Source: an uncultured Halocynthiibacter sp.
Lineage (GTDB): Bacteria; Pseudomonadota; Alphaproteobacteria; Rhodobacterales; Rhodobacteraceae
Reading direction: 5' to 3'
NCBI GenBank assembly: GCA_947503035.1
Contig: CANNCD010000001.1
Coordinates: 868,001-932,000 of the forward strand
Length of the DNA: 64,000 nt
This document shows positions 27,098 through 35,198 of the stretch, piece by piece; position 1 is the stretch's first letter, and each line of letters starts with the position of its first letter. A program made the translations under genes and the position numbers. Under the pieces are notes generated by a model. The model did not search any database and was not told the origin of the DNA. It saw only the letters and a program-made list of their open reading frames with translations.

Positions 27098-28359
27098 TAG
27101 TCGCGAACCTTACCGATAACGAGCGACGCGTTGGTGCCGCCAAAACCGAACGAGTTGGACAAGGCCACGTTGATCTCGCGCTTCACCGCTTTGTTCGGCG
27201 CAAGGTCAAGCTTGGGCTCAACCGCTGGGTTATCAAGGTTCAACGTTGGCGGGGCGATTTGGTCGCGGAGCGCAAGCACACAGAAGATGCCTTCAACCGC
27301 GCCAGCCGCACCCAACAGGTGACCGATGGAAGATTTGGTCGATGACATGGTCGCGCCCTCGGCCGCGTCCCCCATCAGACGTTCCACCGCGCCCAATTCA
27401 ATGGTGTCGGCCATGGTGGATGTGCCGTGCGCGTTGATGTAATCGATGTCGCTTGGTTCAAGACCTGCGCGTTTCAACGCCGCAGACATGGACCGGAACC
27501 CGCCGTCGCCATCGGAGGCAGGCGCCGTGATGTGATACGCATCACCCGACAGACCATAACCCAAAACCTCGGCGTAAATCGTCGCGCCGCGCGCCTTGGC
27601 GTGTTCGTATTCTTCCAGAACAACCGCACCGGCACCCTCGCCCATAACGAAACCATCGCGGTCATTGTCATACGGACGGCTTGCGGATTTCGGATCATCC
27701 GCACGCGCAGTAGACAGCGCCTTACAGGCGTTGAAACCGGCGATGCCGATCTCGGAAATGGGGCTCTCGGCCCCACCGGCGATCATCACGTCGGCGTCGT
27801 CAAAGGCGATCAAACGGGCCGCATCACCAATCGCGTGCGCACCTGTGGAACAGGCCGTCACAACCGCGTGGTTCGGACCTTTGAAACCGTATTTAATGGA
27901 CACCTGACCCGAGATCAGGTTGATCAGCGCACCGGGGATAAAGAACGGCGACACACGACGTGGGCCCTTTTCCTTGAGCGTCACAGCAGTGTCGGCGATG
28001 GAATTCAAACCACCAATGCCCGAGCCCATCAAAACACCCGTGCGCAACAGGCTCTCTTCATCCTCTGGGGTCCAACCGGCGTCTTGCACCGCTTGATCCG
28101 CCGCGGCCATGCCGTAGAGAATGAAATCATCGACCTTGCGCTGTTCTTTTGGCGCCATCCAGTCATCAGGGTTGAACGTGCCGTCAGAACCGTCGCCGCG
28201 TGGAATTTCGCAGGCGTATTTCGTGGTCACGCGCTCGGCGTCGAACTTGGTGATCGGACCCGCGCCAGATTCACCCGCGATCAAGCGGCTCCATGTTTCT
28301 TCCACACCACATGCCAGCGGTGTAACCATTCCAAGACCAGTAATAACGACTCGACGCAT
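27097..28359 (-). CDS. fabF: 3-oxoacyl-[acyl-carrier-protein] synthase II
   Basis: 420 residues. Catalytic triad visible: Cys in VVTACSTGAHAIGDA, His in INAHGTSTMADTIEL, and His in SSIGHLLGAAGAVEG. The start MRRVVITGLGMVTPLACG is typical. It condenses malonyl-ACP with acyl-ACP during fatty-acid elongation. In the relatives I know, acpP lies directly upstream; here acpP is 3.2 kb away, separated by four or five unrelated genes. Confidence 0.97.
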   Translation of the reverse strand: MRRVVITGLGMVTPLACGVEETWSRLIAGESGAGPITKFDAERVTTKYACEIPRGDGSDGTFNPDDWMAPKEQRKVDDFILYGMAAADQAVQDAGWTPEDEESLLRTGVLMGSGIGGLNSIADTAVTLKEKGPRRVSPFFIPGALINLISGQVSIKYGFKGPNHAVVTACSTGAHAIGDAARLIAFDDADVMIAGGAESPISEIGIAGFNACKALSTARADDPKSASRPYDNDRDGFVMGEGAGAVVLEEYEHAKARGATIYAEVLGYGLSGDAYHITAPASDGDGGFRSMSAALKRAGLEPSDIDYINAHGTSTMADTIELGAVERLMGDAAEGATMSSTKSSIGHLLGAAGAVEGIFCVLALRDQIAPPTLNLDNPAVEPKLDLAPNKAVKREINVALSNSFGFGGTNASLVIGKVRD

Positions 28360-28474
28360 CTTGATGCCCCCATATTTATGTTTGGGGGTTCATACCGTGC
28401 CACACGGGTTTGGGGCAAGCCTTAGGGGCGCATTAACCCTGTCAAACCGCTGTTTTCGGCGAATTCACGCGGGG

Positions 28475-29095
28475 CTAGCGGCCCATATACCGATCTGCGC
28501 GGTGATTGATCCCCACAAGCAGATTGCACACCACCGCCCCAATCAAGGAATAGATCACCACATCGACCTCAAGAACAAACACCGCAACGGCAAACAACAC
28601 CGCATCAAAGCCAAGCTGCGCCCAACCCGCGCGGATATTCATCTTTTCCTGAAGGAAATAGGCAAGGATCCCGATCCCGCCCAAACTCGCCCCATGGCGA
28701 AACAGAGACATCACCCCAAGCCCAATAAGCGCCCCGCCAAAAATCGCGGCAAACATCGGGTGGACATTGGTGATGGTAAAAAACATCGGAACGATTTCCG
28801 TCAGGGCCGACAACATCGCAATCGCGCAAAAGGTCTTAACCGTGAACCGCAACCCCATCCCGAAATAGGCAAGCGCATAGAACGGCAAATTGATCACAAA
28901 GAACACCGCCCCGAAGGAATACCCGCTTAGGTAACTGATCATCACCCCCGCGCCGGCGGTCTGGCCAATGATCAATCCCGCATAGGTCAAAAATTCAATC
29001 CCCAGCGCACAAAGCCCCGCCCCCAGCATCATCGCAAAGATGTCTTCGTACAGGGAATGAGGGGCAGTCACTGGAATGGTCGTCGACGTGGACAT
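28475..29095 (-). CDS. YitT family membrane protein, paralogue 1
   Basis: 206 residues from ATG 29095; a longer in-frame start at 29110 adds five residues. Five or six hydrophobic segments, with the YitT hallmarks GLIIGQTAGAGVMISYLSGY, SFGAVFFVINLPFYALAYFG and GGALIGLGVMSLFRHGASLG. The paralogue at 30845-31447 shares most of these runs. Function of YitT proteins is not established; some are proposed membrane transporters. It sits just upstream of fabF on the same strand. Confidence 0.88.
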   Translation of the reverse strand: MSTSTTIPVTAPHSLYEDIFAMMLGAGLCALGIEFLTYAGLIIGQTAGAGVMISYLSGYSFGAVFFVINLPFYALAYFGMGLRFTVKTFCAIAMLSALTEIVPMFFTITNVHPMFAAIFGGALIGLGVMSLFRHGASLGGIGILAYFLQEKMNIRAGWAQLGFDAVLFAVAVFVLEVDVVIYSLIGAVVCNLLVGINHRADRYMGR

Positions 29096-29209
29096 GGGCA
29101 AACACCACAATTTGAATAAGGGAATCGCGCAGCATAAAATAGGTCTGCATTCCTGACGTATAAACCCGTCTCTCCGCGCCCAGCAAGGAAATAAACGTCC
29201 AAATCGCGA

Positions 29210-29392
29210 TTACTGGCCGCCGGTCCGAATATTGCTCAATAATTGGTACACATGACGCGCATCTTCGATCTGCTCAAACCCGATGCGCTCGACATAGACT
29301 CTGCCCTTGGATCCCTTGGTTTCTTTCTGGGCGAAATAAACATCCCCCCCATATTTGCCCTCTTCGATGTTGCACCCCAAAGTAAAACCCAT
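29210..29392 (-). CDS. Possible small protein of 60 residues
   Basis: ATG 29392 to 29210, product including GKYGGDVYFAQKETKGSKG and FEQIEDARHVYQLLSNIR, which reads like a real folded peptide, but there is no convincing ribosome site and overlapping frames are open too. No homologue recognised. Confidence 0.35.
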   Translation of the reverse strand: MGFTLGCNIEEGKYGGDVYFAQKETKGSKGRVYVERIGFEQIEDARHVYQLLSNIRTGGQ

Positions 29393-29476
29393 CGTGGTGT
29401 GTCATCTGACACCGCTCCAATCCTTGACCCGTCCAAAAAATTGCGACAGCATGAATGACCTAACAACGGGGTAACG

Positions 29477-29767
29477 ATGACCGCATTACGTATTATCGCC
29501 CAACTTTGGGTCAAAGACGGCGCCTTTCAAGCGTTTAATCAGTATGAACGCGCGGCACTCGCATGTGCAGTGAAACACGGTGCGACCATTGTTGAAATCA
29601 AGCAAAACCACGCCGCCGATGATGGCACACCGCATGAAATCCACGTGATCGATTTTCCGAGCCAAGCAGCCTTTGCGGCCTATCGCAATGATCCTGCCAT
29701 TGTTGCCATGGCAGAACTACGCGAAAGGAGCATCGCGCGAACCGACATTGAAACCGTCATGCTTTAA
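29477..29767 (+). CDS. Small dimeric alpha/beta-barrel protein (DUF1330/ABM-like)
   Basis: 96 residues from ATG 29477. The alternation RIIAQLWVKDG, FNQYERAALACAVKHGATIVEI, HEIHVIDFPSQAAFAAYRNDP and a C-terminal strand is the ferredoxin-like layout of the DUF1330 and antibiotic-monooxygenase superfamily. No active-site residues can be assigned. It is the only plus-strand gene in the block inserted between acpP and fabF, convergent with the dienelactone hydrolase. Confidence 0.7.
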   Translation: MTALRIIAQLWVKDGAFQAFNQYERAALACAVKHGATIVEIKQNHAADDGTPHEIHVIDFPSQAAFAAYRNDPAIVAMAELRERSIARTDIETVML

Positions 29768-29774
29768 ACGCAAA

Positions 29775-29796
29775 CGGCACCGCCAATGGCGATGCC
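29775..29796. terminator. Hairpin between convergent genes
   Basis: CGGCA-C-CGCC, loop AAT, GGCG-A-TGCCG (one mismatch). No T run, so a weak or factor-dependent terminator. Confidence 0.4.
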
Positions 29797-29835
29797 GTCC
29801 GTGACTTGATCTAAGCGGGCCGCGGCCCAAGGGGC

Positions 29836-30723
29836 TTAGGCAAGGTATTTCTTGAAATGCGCAACGGTGCGATCCCATGACAGTTCGGCCATTTTCTCGT
29901 CGTAACGTGGCGTGCTGTCATTGTGGAAACCGTGGTTGGCTTGCTCATAGATATGGGCCTCATAGCTCTTGCCATGCTCTTTCAGAGCCGCCTCATAGGC
30001 CGGCCAGCCCGCATTCACACGTTCGTCCAGCTCACCATAGTGCAACAACAGGGGTGCGCTGATCTTTGGCACGTCTTCTGCTGCCGCTTGGCGACCGTAA
30101 TATGGCACCGCCGCGCCCAATTCGGGGTATGCAACCGCCGCCGCATTCGCAACGCCACCGCCGTAACAGAAACCGGTGATGCCGACCTTGTCGGTGGTTT
30201 CTTCATGCGCCATCAAGAATTCAATCGCCGCAAAGAAGTCATTCATCAATTTGGTCGGATCAACAGTACGCTGAAGATCGCGCCCTTCGTTGTCATTGCC
30301 AGGATAGCCACCCACAGACGACAAACCATCGGGCGCCAGCGCGATAAAGCCAGCCTTGGCCACGCGGCGCGCAACATCTTCGATATAGGGGTTCAGGCCG
30401 CGGTTTTCGTGCACCACCACAACGGATGGCACTTTGCCTTCGACGCCGGCTGGGCGCACAAGGTATCCGCGCACTTCGCCGTGGCCGTTTGGCGATGGGT
30501 ATGTGACGTATTCGGCGACGATCTCGGGGTCGTTGAACGACACCTGCTCGGCCAATGCGTAATCAGGCGACATCATCCCCAAAACAGCAGCAGCAGTCAC
30601 ACCCGCGGCGGTGTATTTCGCCGCGCGGTCAAGAAATTGGCGGCGGGTGATCTGGCCATGGGCATAAAAGTCGTAAAGTTCGAGAAGCTTGGGATCAAAA
30701 TCCTTGGCGGTCAATCGGGTCAT
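29836..30723 (-). CDS. Dienelactone hydrolase family protein, Tat-exported
   Basis: 295 residues from ATG 30723 with GGAGACC upstream (a frame to 30765 lacks one). Residues 19-50 look like a twin-arginine signal (ITRRQFLDRAAKYTAAGVTA, then a hydrophobic run), so the enzyme is probably periplasmic. The catalytic triad of the family is visible: Cys in GFCYGGGVANA, Asp in HYGELDERVNAG, His in QANHGFHND. Relatives hydrolyse lactones or esters; the true substrate is unknown. It lies between the two YitT paralogues. Confidence 0.92.
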   Translation of the reverse strand: MTRLTAKDFDPKLLELYDFYAHGQITRRQFLDRAAKYTAAGVTAAAVLGMMSPDYALAEQVSFNDPEIVAEYVTYPSPNGHGEVRGYLVRPAGVEGKVPSVVVVHENRGLNPYIEDVARRVAKAGFIALAPDGLSSVGGYPGNDNEGRDLQRTVDPTKLMNDFFAAIEFLMAHEETTDKVGITGFCYGGGVANAAAVAYPELGAAVPYYGRQAAAEDVPKISAPLLLHYGELDERVNAGWPAYEAALKEHGKSYEAHIYEQANHGFHNDSTPRYDEKMAELSWDRTVAHFKKYLA

Positions 30724-30844
30724 ATTAAGGTCTCCATCAGAATCGATTATTTTGATGGTACCCATGCACCTCCGATTGTCTCCACAATTTTTTGTGATAC
30801 CCTCAGGTTGATCCGCGCCGCCCCCTCCAACGTAGGCGCGCCTG

Positions 30845-31447
30845 TTATCTTCCGATATATCGGTCCTGCCTGTGGTTCACTGCGATCAACATATTGGTCA
30901 CGATCGCCCCCAACAAAGAATAGCCGACGATGGCCAAATCAAGCACCAAAAACGCCACTGCAAACAGCACCACATCAAAGCCAAGCTGCACCCAGCCCGC
31001 CTGAATTTTGAACCGCTCTTGCAAATAAAGCGCCAAAACGCCGACGCCCCCAAGGCTCGCTCCGTGACGGAACAATACCATCAAGCCAAGCCCAGCCAGT
31101 GCGCCGCCGAACAACGCCGCCGCAATCGGGTTGATATGGGACAGGATAATCACATGCGGCAAGAACTCGGTCATGACCGAAACCAAACCCACTGCGATAA
31201 ACGTTTTGATCGTGAACCGCGCGCCCATCCGGAACCACGCAATCGCATAGAACGGAATGTTGATCGCGAAAAATACTGCACCAAACGACCAACTCGTGAC
31301 ATAGCTGAGCAATACGCCCAAACCCGCGGTCTGCCCCGTGATCAAACCGGCATGGCGCAGGAATTCAACACCAAGGGCACAAAGCGCAGTGCCCAGAATA
31401 AAGGCCTGCGCATCTTCGGAAAATGTATGGGTGACTGGCTTGGTCAT
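30845..31447 (-). CDS. YitT family membrane protein, paralogue 2
   Basis: 200 residues from ATG 31447. Same layout as the gene at 28475-29095, with GLITGQTAGLGVLLSYVTSW, SFGAVFFAINIPFYAIAWFR, GLMVLFRHGASLGGVGVLAL and the identical C-terminal pattern NHRxDRYxGR. The two genes are clearly paralogues that have diverged well beyond recent duplication. Inner-membrane protein; function not established. Confidence 0.88.
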   Translation of the reverse strand: MTKPVTHTFSEDAQAFILGTALCALGVEFLRHAGLITGQTAGLGVLLSYVTSWSFGAVFFAINIPFYAIAWFRMGARFTIKTFIAVGLVSVMTEFLPHVIILSHINPIAAALFGGALAGLGLMVLFRHGASLGGVGVLALYLQERFKIQAGWVQLGFDVVLFAVAFLVLDLAIVGYSLLGAIVTNMLIAVNHRQDRYIGR

Positions 31448-31587
31448 ATGGGGTCCATGGTCGTAAATGAATTGAGATGGGAAAACGGTGGCACAAGGTT
31501 TCCGTCACGAAAGACGTGGTGCCACACGCCAAACAGAAAAACGGCGCACCCCAAGGCACGCCGTTTTCGCAATCATATCAGCAGAGC

Positions 31588-31821
31588 TTAGGAAGCTTCT
31601 GTGATGAACTTTGTTGCGTCGCCGAAAGTCTGGATAGTCTCAGCAGCGTCGTCTGGGATCTCGATGCCAAACTCTTCTTCGAAAGCCATAACCAGCTCAA
31701 CAGTGTCAAGGCTGTCAGCGCCAAGATCGTCGATGAAAGATGCGTTTTCCACAACTTTGTCAGCTTCTACGCTTAGGTGCTCAACAACGATTTTCTTTAC
31801 GCGGTCTGCGATGTCGCTCAT
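31588..31821 (-). CDS. acpP: Acyl carrier protein
   Basis: 77 residues from ATG 31821; a longer frame to 32028 is leader sequence. The phosphopantetheine attachment serine is in [18 protein letters not shown]. The protein is acidic and helical as expected. It carries growing acyl chains for FabD, FabG and FabF encoded on either side. Confidence 0.97.
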   Translation of the reverse strand: MSDIADRVKKIVVEHLSVEADKVVENASFIDDLGADSLDTVELVMAFEEEFGIEIPDDAAETIQTFGDATKFITEAS

Positions 31822-32198
31822 GTTCAATTCCTTATTCTTCGTTTCGGAACGTTTCCGCCCGTATCGTGCCCGATTGGGCGGCTCCAAATCCCGCCGGAAC
31901 GGGACCACAAAACCAAACGAAACGTTCCGTTTGGTAAATCTGCGCCGCCTATAGCACATGAATCGGCCTAGGCAAACGTTTTCCACATATAGGGCTGCGG
32001 TTATGACAATAATAGGGGTGCGACGCAATCCTTGCGAACAAAGTCAAAAAAAACCAACAGACCCTTTGCCGAAATGGACTTAACCCTAGGGAAACTATCG
32101 CTTAATTCAAACTTTCGTCAATTTCGCGCCACATCACGAACAAAAAGCAAAAGCTAATATAAACCAACGCTAATACGTAACATGTGATGGGTTTTTAG
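31822..32198. other. Intergenic region between acpP and the Hint-protein gene
   Basis: 377 bases between divergent starts. It contains GGAACGTTTCC at 31846-31856 and its inverted partner GAAACGTTCC at 31919-31928, the latter inside a small hairpin (31913-31919 with 31928-31934), all in the acpP leader on the minus strand; they could be binding sites or RNA structure. The half near the Hint gene is AT-rich with no clear promoter. No ORF or RNA gene seen. Confidence 0.5.
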
Positions 32199-33299
32199 AT
32201 GCCGACGACGAATCTTATTGTAAATGGTGACTTCAGTAGTGGTGCAGCAGGCTGGGATGGGACCGATATCGAGGCCCGCCATTCCGAACATGTTTACCTA
32301 CAGAACAACGAAACCACCAATATCGTCGCGGAAATGAACGGTGGCAAAAACGCCGTTACCGTTATGGAGCAGACGTTTTCAATCGGTGACGACGTCACGC
32401 GCGAAATCACGCTTGATGCAGCGCTACGGTCATCTGCGGCGGGCACCACCGCGAATGAGGACGGGTTTACCGTAGAAATTCTGGATAGTTCCGGCACCGT
32501 CATCGCCATTCAAACCATCTTTCCTCAGACCTATAGCTTCACATCCTTTACCATGGACGTCGATTTCCCCGAAGCTGGGGACTATACCATTCGTCTGACC
32601 GAGATCGGGACCAACCAAAACGGCAGTGGTGCGATTGTCGACAACATCGCCCTGTTGGTTTGTTTTACAAATGGCACGGAAATCGACACCCCCACCGGTG
32701 TGCGCCCCATCGAAACCCTGCGGGCGGGAAATCTGGTGCAAACCGCGAATGGCCCCAAGGAAATCCGCTGGATTGGCAAACGTCGTGTGACCCCGACGGA
32801 ACAACGGCTTAACCCGAAGTTGGCGCCTGTGACCATCACCGCAGGTGCCTTGGGCGGGGGGCTTCCGACGTCTGATTTGCGGGTCTCCCGTCAACACCGT
32901 ATGTTGGCCACCTCGCCGATTGCCGAACGGATGTTTGGCACAGCCGACGTCTTTGTGGCCGCGATCAAACTGACCGAATTGAACGGAATTGACGTGGACA
33001 CATCCGGCGCGATGGTCACCTATTATCATATGCTGTTTGATGACCACGAAATCGTCACGGCCAATGGCGCCCCAAGCGAAAGCCTGTTCACCGGCCCCGA
33101 GGCCATCCGCGCCATCGCTCCAGAGGCCCAAGAGGAACTGCGCTTCCTGTTCCCGCACCTGTTTTCACAACACATCGCGCCGCAAAGCGCGGCCTTTATC
33201 CCCGATGGGAAACGTCAACGTCGATTTGTGGAACGGATGGCGCGGTCTGGTCGCGCTGTGATCGACACGGCTCCGTTGACCCGTCGAAACGCCGCCTAG
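32199..33299 (+). CDS. Hint-domain protein with N-terminal carbohydrate-binding-like domain
   Basis: 366 residues from ATG 32199. Residues 1-150 begin NLIVNGDFSSGAAGWDG, the start of galactose-binding/DUF642-type beta-sandwich domains. From about 152 there is a Hint_2 domain: the catalytic cysteine box CFTNGTEIDTPTGVRPIETL, a middle box DLRVSRQHRMLA with His, and the last box YYHMLFDDHEIVTANGAPSE. Hint domains cleave their own peptide chain; here there is no foreign extein after it, only about 60 residues of tail. Such proteins are common in Rhodobacteraceae and may self-process on export. It interrupts the fab cluster between fabG and acpP. Confidence 0.85.
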   Translation: MPTTNLIVNGDFSSGAAGWDGTDIEARHSEHVYLQNNETTNIVAEMNGGKNAVTVMEQTFSIGDDVTREITLDAALRSSAAGTTANEDGFTVEILDSSGTVIAIQTIFPQTYSFTSFTMDVDFPEAGDYTIRLTEIGTNQNGSGAIVDNIALLVCFTNGTEIDTPTGVRPIETLRAGNLVQTANGPKEIRWIGKRRVTPTEQRLNPKLAPVTITAGALGGGLPTSDLRVSRQHRMLATSPIAERMFGTADVFVAAIKLTELNGIDVDTSGAMVTYYHMLFDDHEIVTANGAPSESLFTGPEAIRAIAPEAQEELRFLFPHLFSQHIAPQSAAFIPDGKRQRRFVERMARSGRAVIDTAPLTRRNAA

Positions 33300-33308
33300 G
33301 GCGGTGAT

Positions 33309-33330
33309 GCGGGGGACACGCGCCCCCCGC
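33309..33330. terminator. Hairpin between convergent Hint and fabG genes
   Basis: GCGGGGG at 33309-33315 pairs with CCCCCGC at 33324-33330. Little T tail, so a weak terminator. Confidence 0.45.
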
Positions 33331-33338
33331 AATATGTA

Positions 33339-34076
33339 TTAGATCATCGCCATGCCGCCATTCACGTGCAATGTGTTGCCCGTGATATAGCCGCCCTCGT
33401 CAGATGCAAGGAACAGAACAGAGGCCGCGATGTCCTCTGGTGTGCCCATTTTGCCCGCAGGGATGCCGGACAGGATGCCGGATTTCTGGTCGTCGTTCAA
33501 TTTTTCCGTCATCGCCGTCGCAATGAAACCAGGCGCAACCGCGTTCACGGTGATGCCGCGCGATGCGACCTCATAGGCCAATGATTTCGACATACCGACC
33601 ATGCCCGCCTTGGACGCGGCATAGTTGCCCTGACCGGGGTTACCGGTCGCGCCAACGATGGACGAGATGTTGATGATGCGACCCCAACGGGCCTTCATCA
33701 TGCCCCGCAGAACACCGCGACATAGACGCATGGTGGACGTCAGGTTCACGTTGATCACATCGTCCCAGTCTTGGTCAGACATGCGCATGAACAGGCCATC
33801 ACGTGTGATACCGGCGTTGTTCACCAGAATGTCGATGCTGCCCATGGCGGCAATCGCGGCCTTTGGCAGTTCTTCGACGCTGTCTTTGTCGGACAGGTTC
33901 GCAGGCAACACATAGGCGCGCTCGCCCAGCTCAGCGGCCAGTGCCTCGAGCGGCTCAACACGTGTGCCAGACAGACCTACAGTCGCGCCAGCCGCGTGCA
34001 ACGCCTTGGCGATTTCGCCACCGATGCCACCAGAGGCACCTGTTACAAGTGCATTTTTTCCAGTTAGATCAAACAT
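33339..34076 (-). CDS. fabG: 3-oxoacyl-[acyl-carrier-protein] reductase
   Basis: 245 residues from ATG 34076 with GAGAGGA upstream. Short-chain dehydrogenase fold: NADPH loop ALVTGASGGIGGEIA, NNAGITRDGLFMRM, catalytic Ser in IINISSIVGATG and YAASKAG with catalytic Tyr and Lys. It reduces 3-oxoacyl-ACP in fatty-acid elongation. It follows fabD by 35 bases and is cotranscribed with it. Confidence 0.97.
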   Translation of the reverse strand: MFDLTGKNALVTGASGGIGGEIAKALHAAGATVGLSGTRVEPLEALAAELGERAYVLPANLSDKDSVEELPKAAIAAMGSIDILVNNAGITRDGLFMRMSDQDWDDVINVNLTSTMRLCRGVLRGMMKARWGRIINISSIVGATGNPGQGNYAASKAGMVGMSKSLAYEVASRGITVNAVAPGFIATAMTEKLNDDQKSGILSGIPAGKMGTPEDIAASVLFLASDEGGYITGNTLHVNGGMAMI

Positions 34077-34111
34077 TTATTATCCTCTCCCGATGTAAAT
34101 CGGTCCTCAAA

Positions 34112-35047
34112 TTATTCTGGTGCGATGACCTTGGCGACGTCTTCTGGCGTGCCAACAGGTTTACAGGCGATGCTGCGTTCAATGCGGCGAACCATGCCGG
34201 ACAATGCCTTGCCTGCGCCCACTTCCCACATCTCGGTCACGCCTTGTGCGGCCATGTATGCCACGCTTTCGCGCCAGCGCACGGAACCGGTGACCTGATC
34301 CACCAACAGGCTGCGGATCAATGTTGGGTCGGTGACGGATGCGGCCAAAACGTTGGCAACCACCGGCACGGATGGGGTGTTGATGTCCACATGCGACAGG
34401 GCCTCAGCCATGGCGTCGGCGGCGGGTTGCATCAAGGCACAGTGGAACGGCGCGGACACGGGCAAAAGGACCGCGCGTTTCGCGCCCTTGCCCTTGGCGA
34501 TTTCAATCGCGCGTTCCACGGCGGCCTTGTGGCCCGATACCACAACTTGGCCCGGGTCATTGTCGTTCGCCGCTTGGCATACTTCGCCCTGTGCGGCCTC
34601 TTCGGCAACGGCAGTCGCCGTTTCGAAATCCAGACCCAACAATGCCGCCATGGCACCTACGCCAACTGGCACGGCCTTTTGCATGGCTTCGCCACGGATG
34701 CGCAGCAAACGTGCGGTGTCGCCCACGGACAATGCACCAACCGCGGCCAGCGCGGAATATTCACCCAAGGAATGGCCCGCAACATAAGACGCCGTCGTCA
34801 CATCAACGCCCTCGGCCTCAAGCGCACGAAGGGCGGCGATGGATGTCGCCATCAACGCAGGTTGCGCGTTATGGGTCAGGGTCAGCGTGTCTTGGTCGCC
34901 TTCCCAGATCAGACTAGACAGGTTCTCGCCCAGAGCGGCGTCTACTTCGTCAAAAACGGCCTTTGCCGCCGGATATGCCTCGGCCAATGCCTTGCCCATT
35001 CCGATGGTTTGTGCCCCTTGGCCCGGGAAAATAAATGCGCGGCTCAT
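34112..35047 (-). CDS. fabD: Malonyl-CoA:ACP transacylase
   Basis: 311 residues from ATG 35047 with GAGGAGAC upstream. The start MSRAFIFPGQGAQTIGMGKA and the nucleophile elbow VAGHSLGEYSALAAVGAL (catalytic Ser) are diagnostic, with the partner His in APFHCALMQPAADAM. It loads malonyl groups onto ACP. First gene of the fabD-fabG operon, divergent from the cytochrome b561-YceI gene. Confidence 0.97.
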   Translation of the reverse strand: MSRAFIFPGQGAQTIGMGKALAEAYPAAKAVFDEVDAALGENLSSLIWEGDQDTLTLTHNAQPALMATSIAALRALEAEGVDVTTASYVAGHSLGEYSALAAVGALSVGDTARLLRIRGEAMQKAVPVGVGAMAALLGLDFETATAVAEEAAQGEVCQAANDNDPGQVVVSGHKAAVERAIEIAKGKGAKRAVLLPVSAPFHCALMQPAADAMAEALSHVDINTPSVPVVANVLAASVTDPTLIRSLLVDQVTGSVRWRESVAYMAAQGVTEMWEVGAGKALSGMVRRIERSIACKPVGTPEDVAKVIAPE

Positions 35048-35087
35048 GGGTGTCTCCTCACTTTGTTTTCACCGGAAATACAGGGTG

Positions 35088-35170
35088 CAACATAAATACG
35101 CAATTGGCTTGCGCGCCTGTGCACAGGGTTTATGGGCATTTTCACACTGTATATTGCGTTTTTTATGTTA
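35088..35170. promoter_or_regulatory. Inverted repeat between divergent fabD and b561-YceI genes
   Basis: CAACATAAATACGCAAT at 35088-35104 matches the reverse complement of 35153-35170 with one gap and two changes. The arms are about 48 bases apart, in the shared promoter region. Confidence 0.4.
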
Positions 35171-35198
35171 CCTTGGGGCAAATGATGAGGATCACCCT

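Noticed and set aside
29243-29458. 71-codon plus-strand frame in the YitT/DUF1330 gap
   Set aside because: It overlaps the possible minus-strand small gene and has no ribosome site or recognisable sequence; at most one of the two can be real.
34839-35198. Extended N-terminus of the b561-YceI protein
   Set aside because: Lies antisense to fabD and lacks b561 features; ATG 35199 with GAGG upstream begins the conserved domain.
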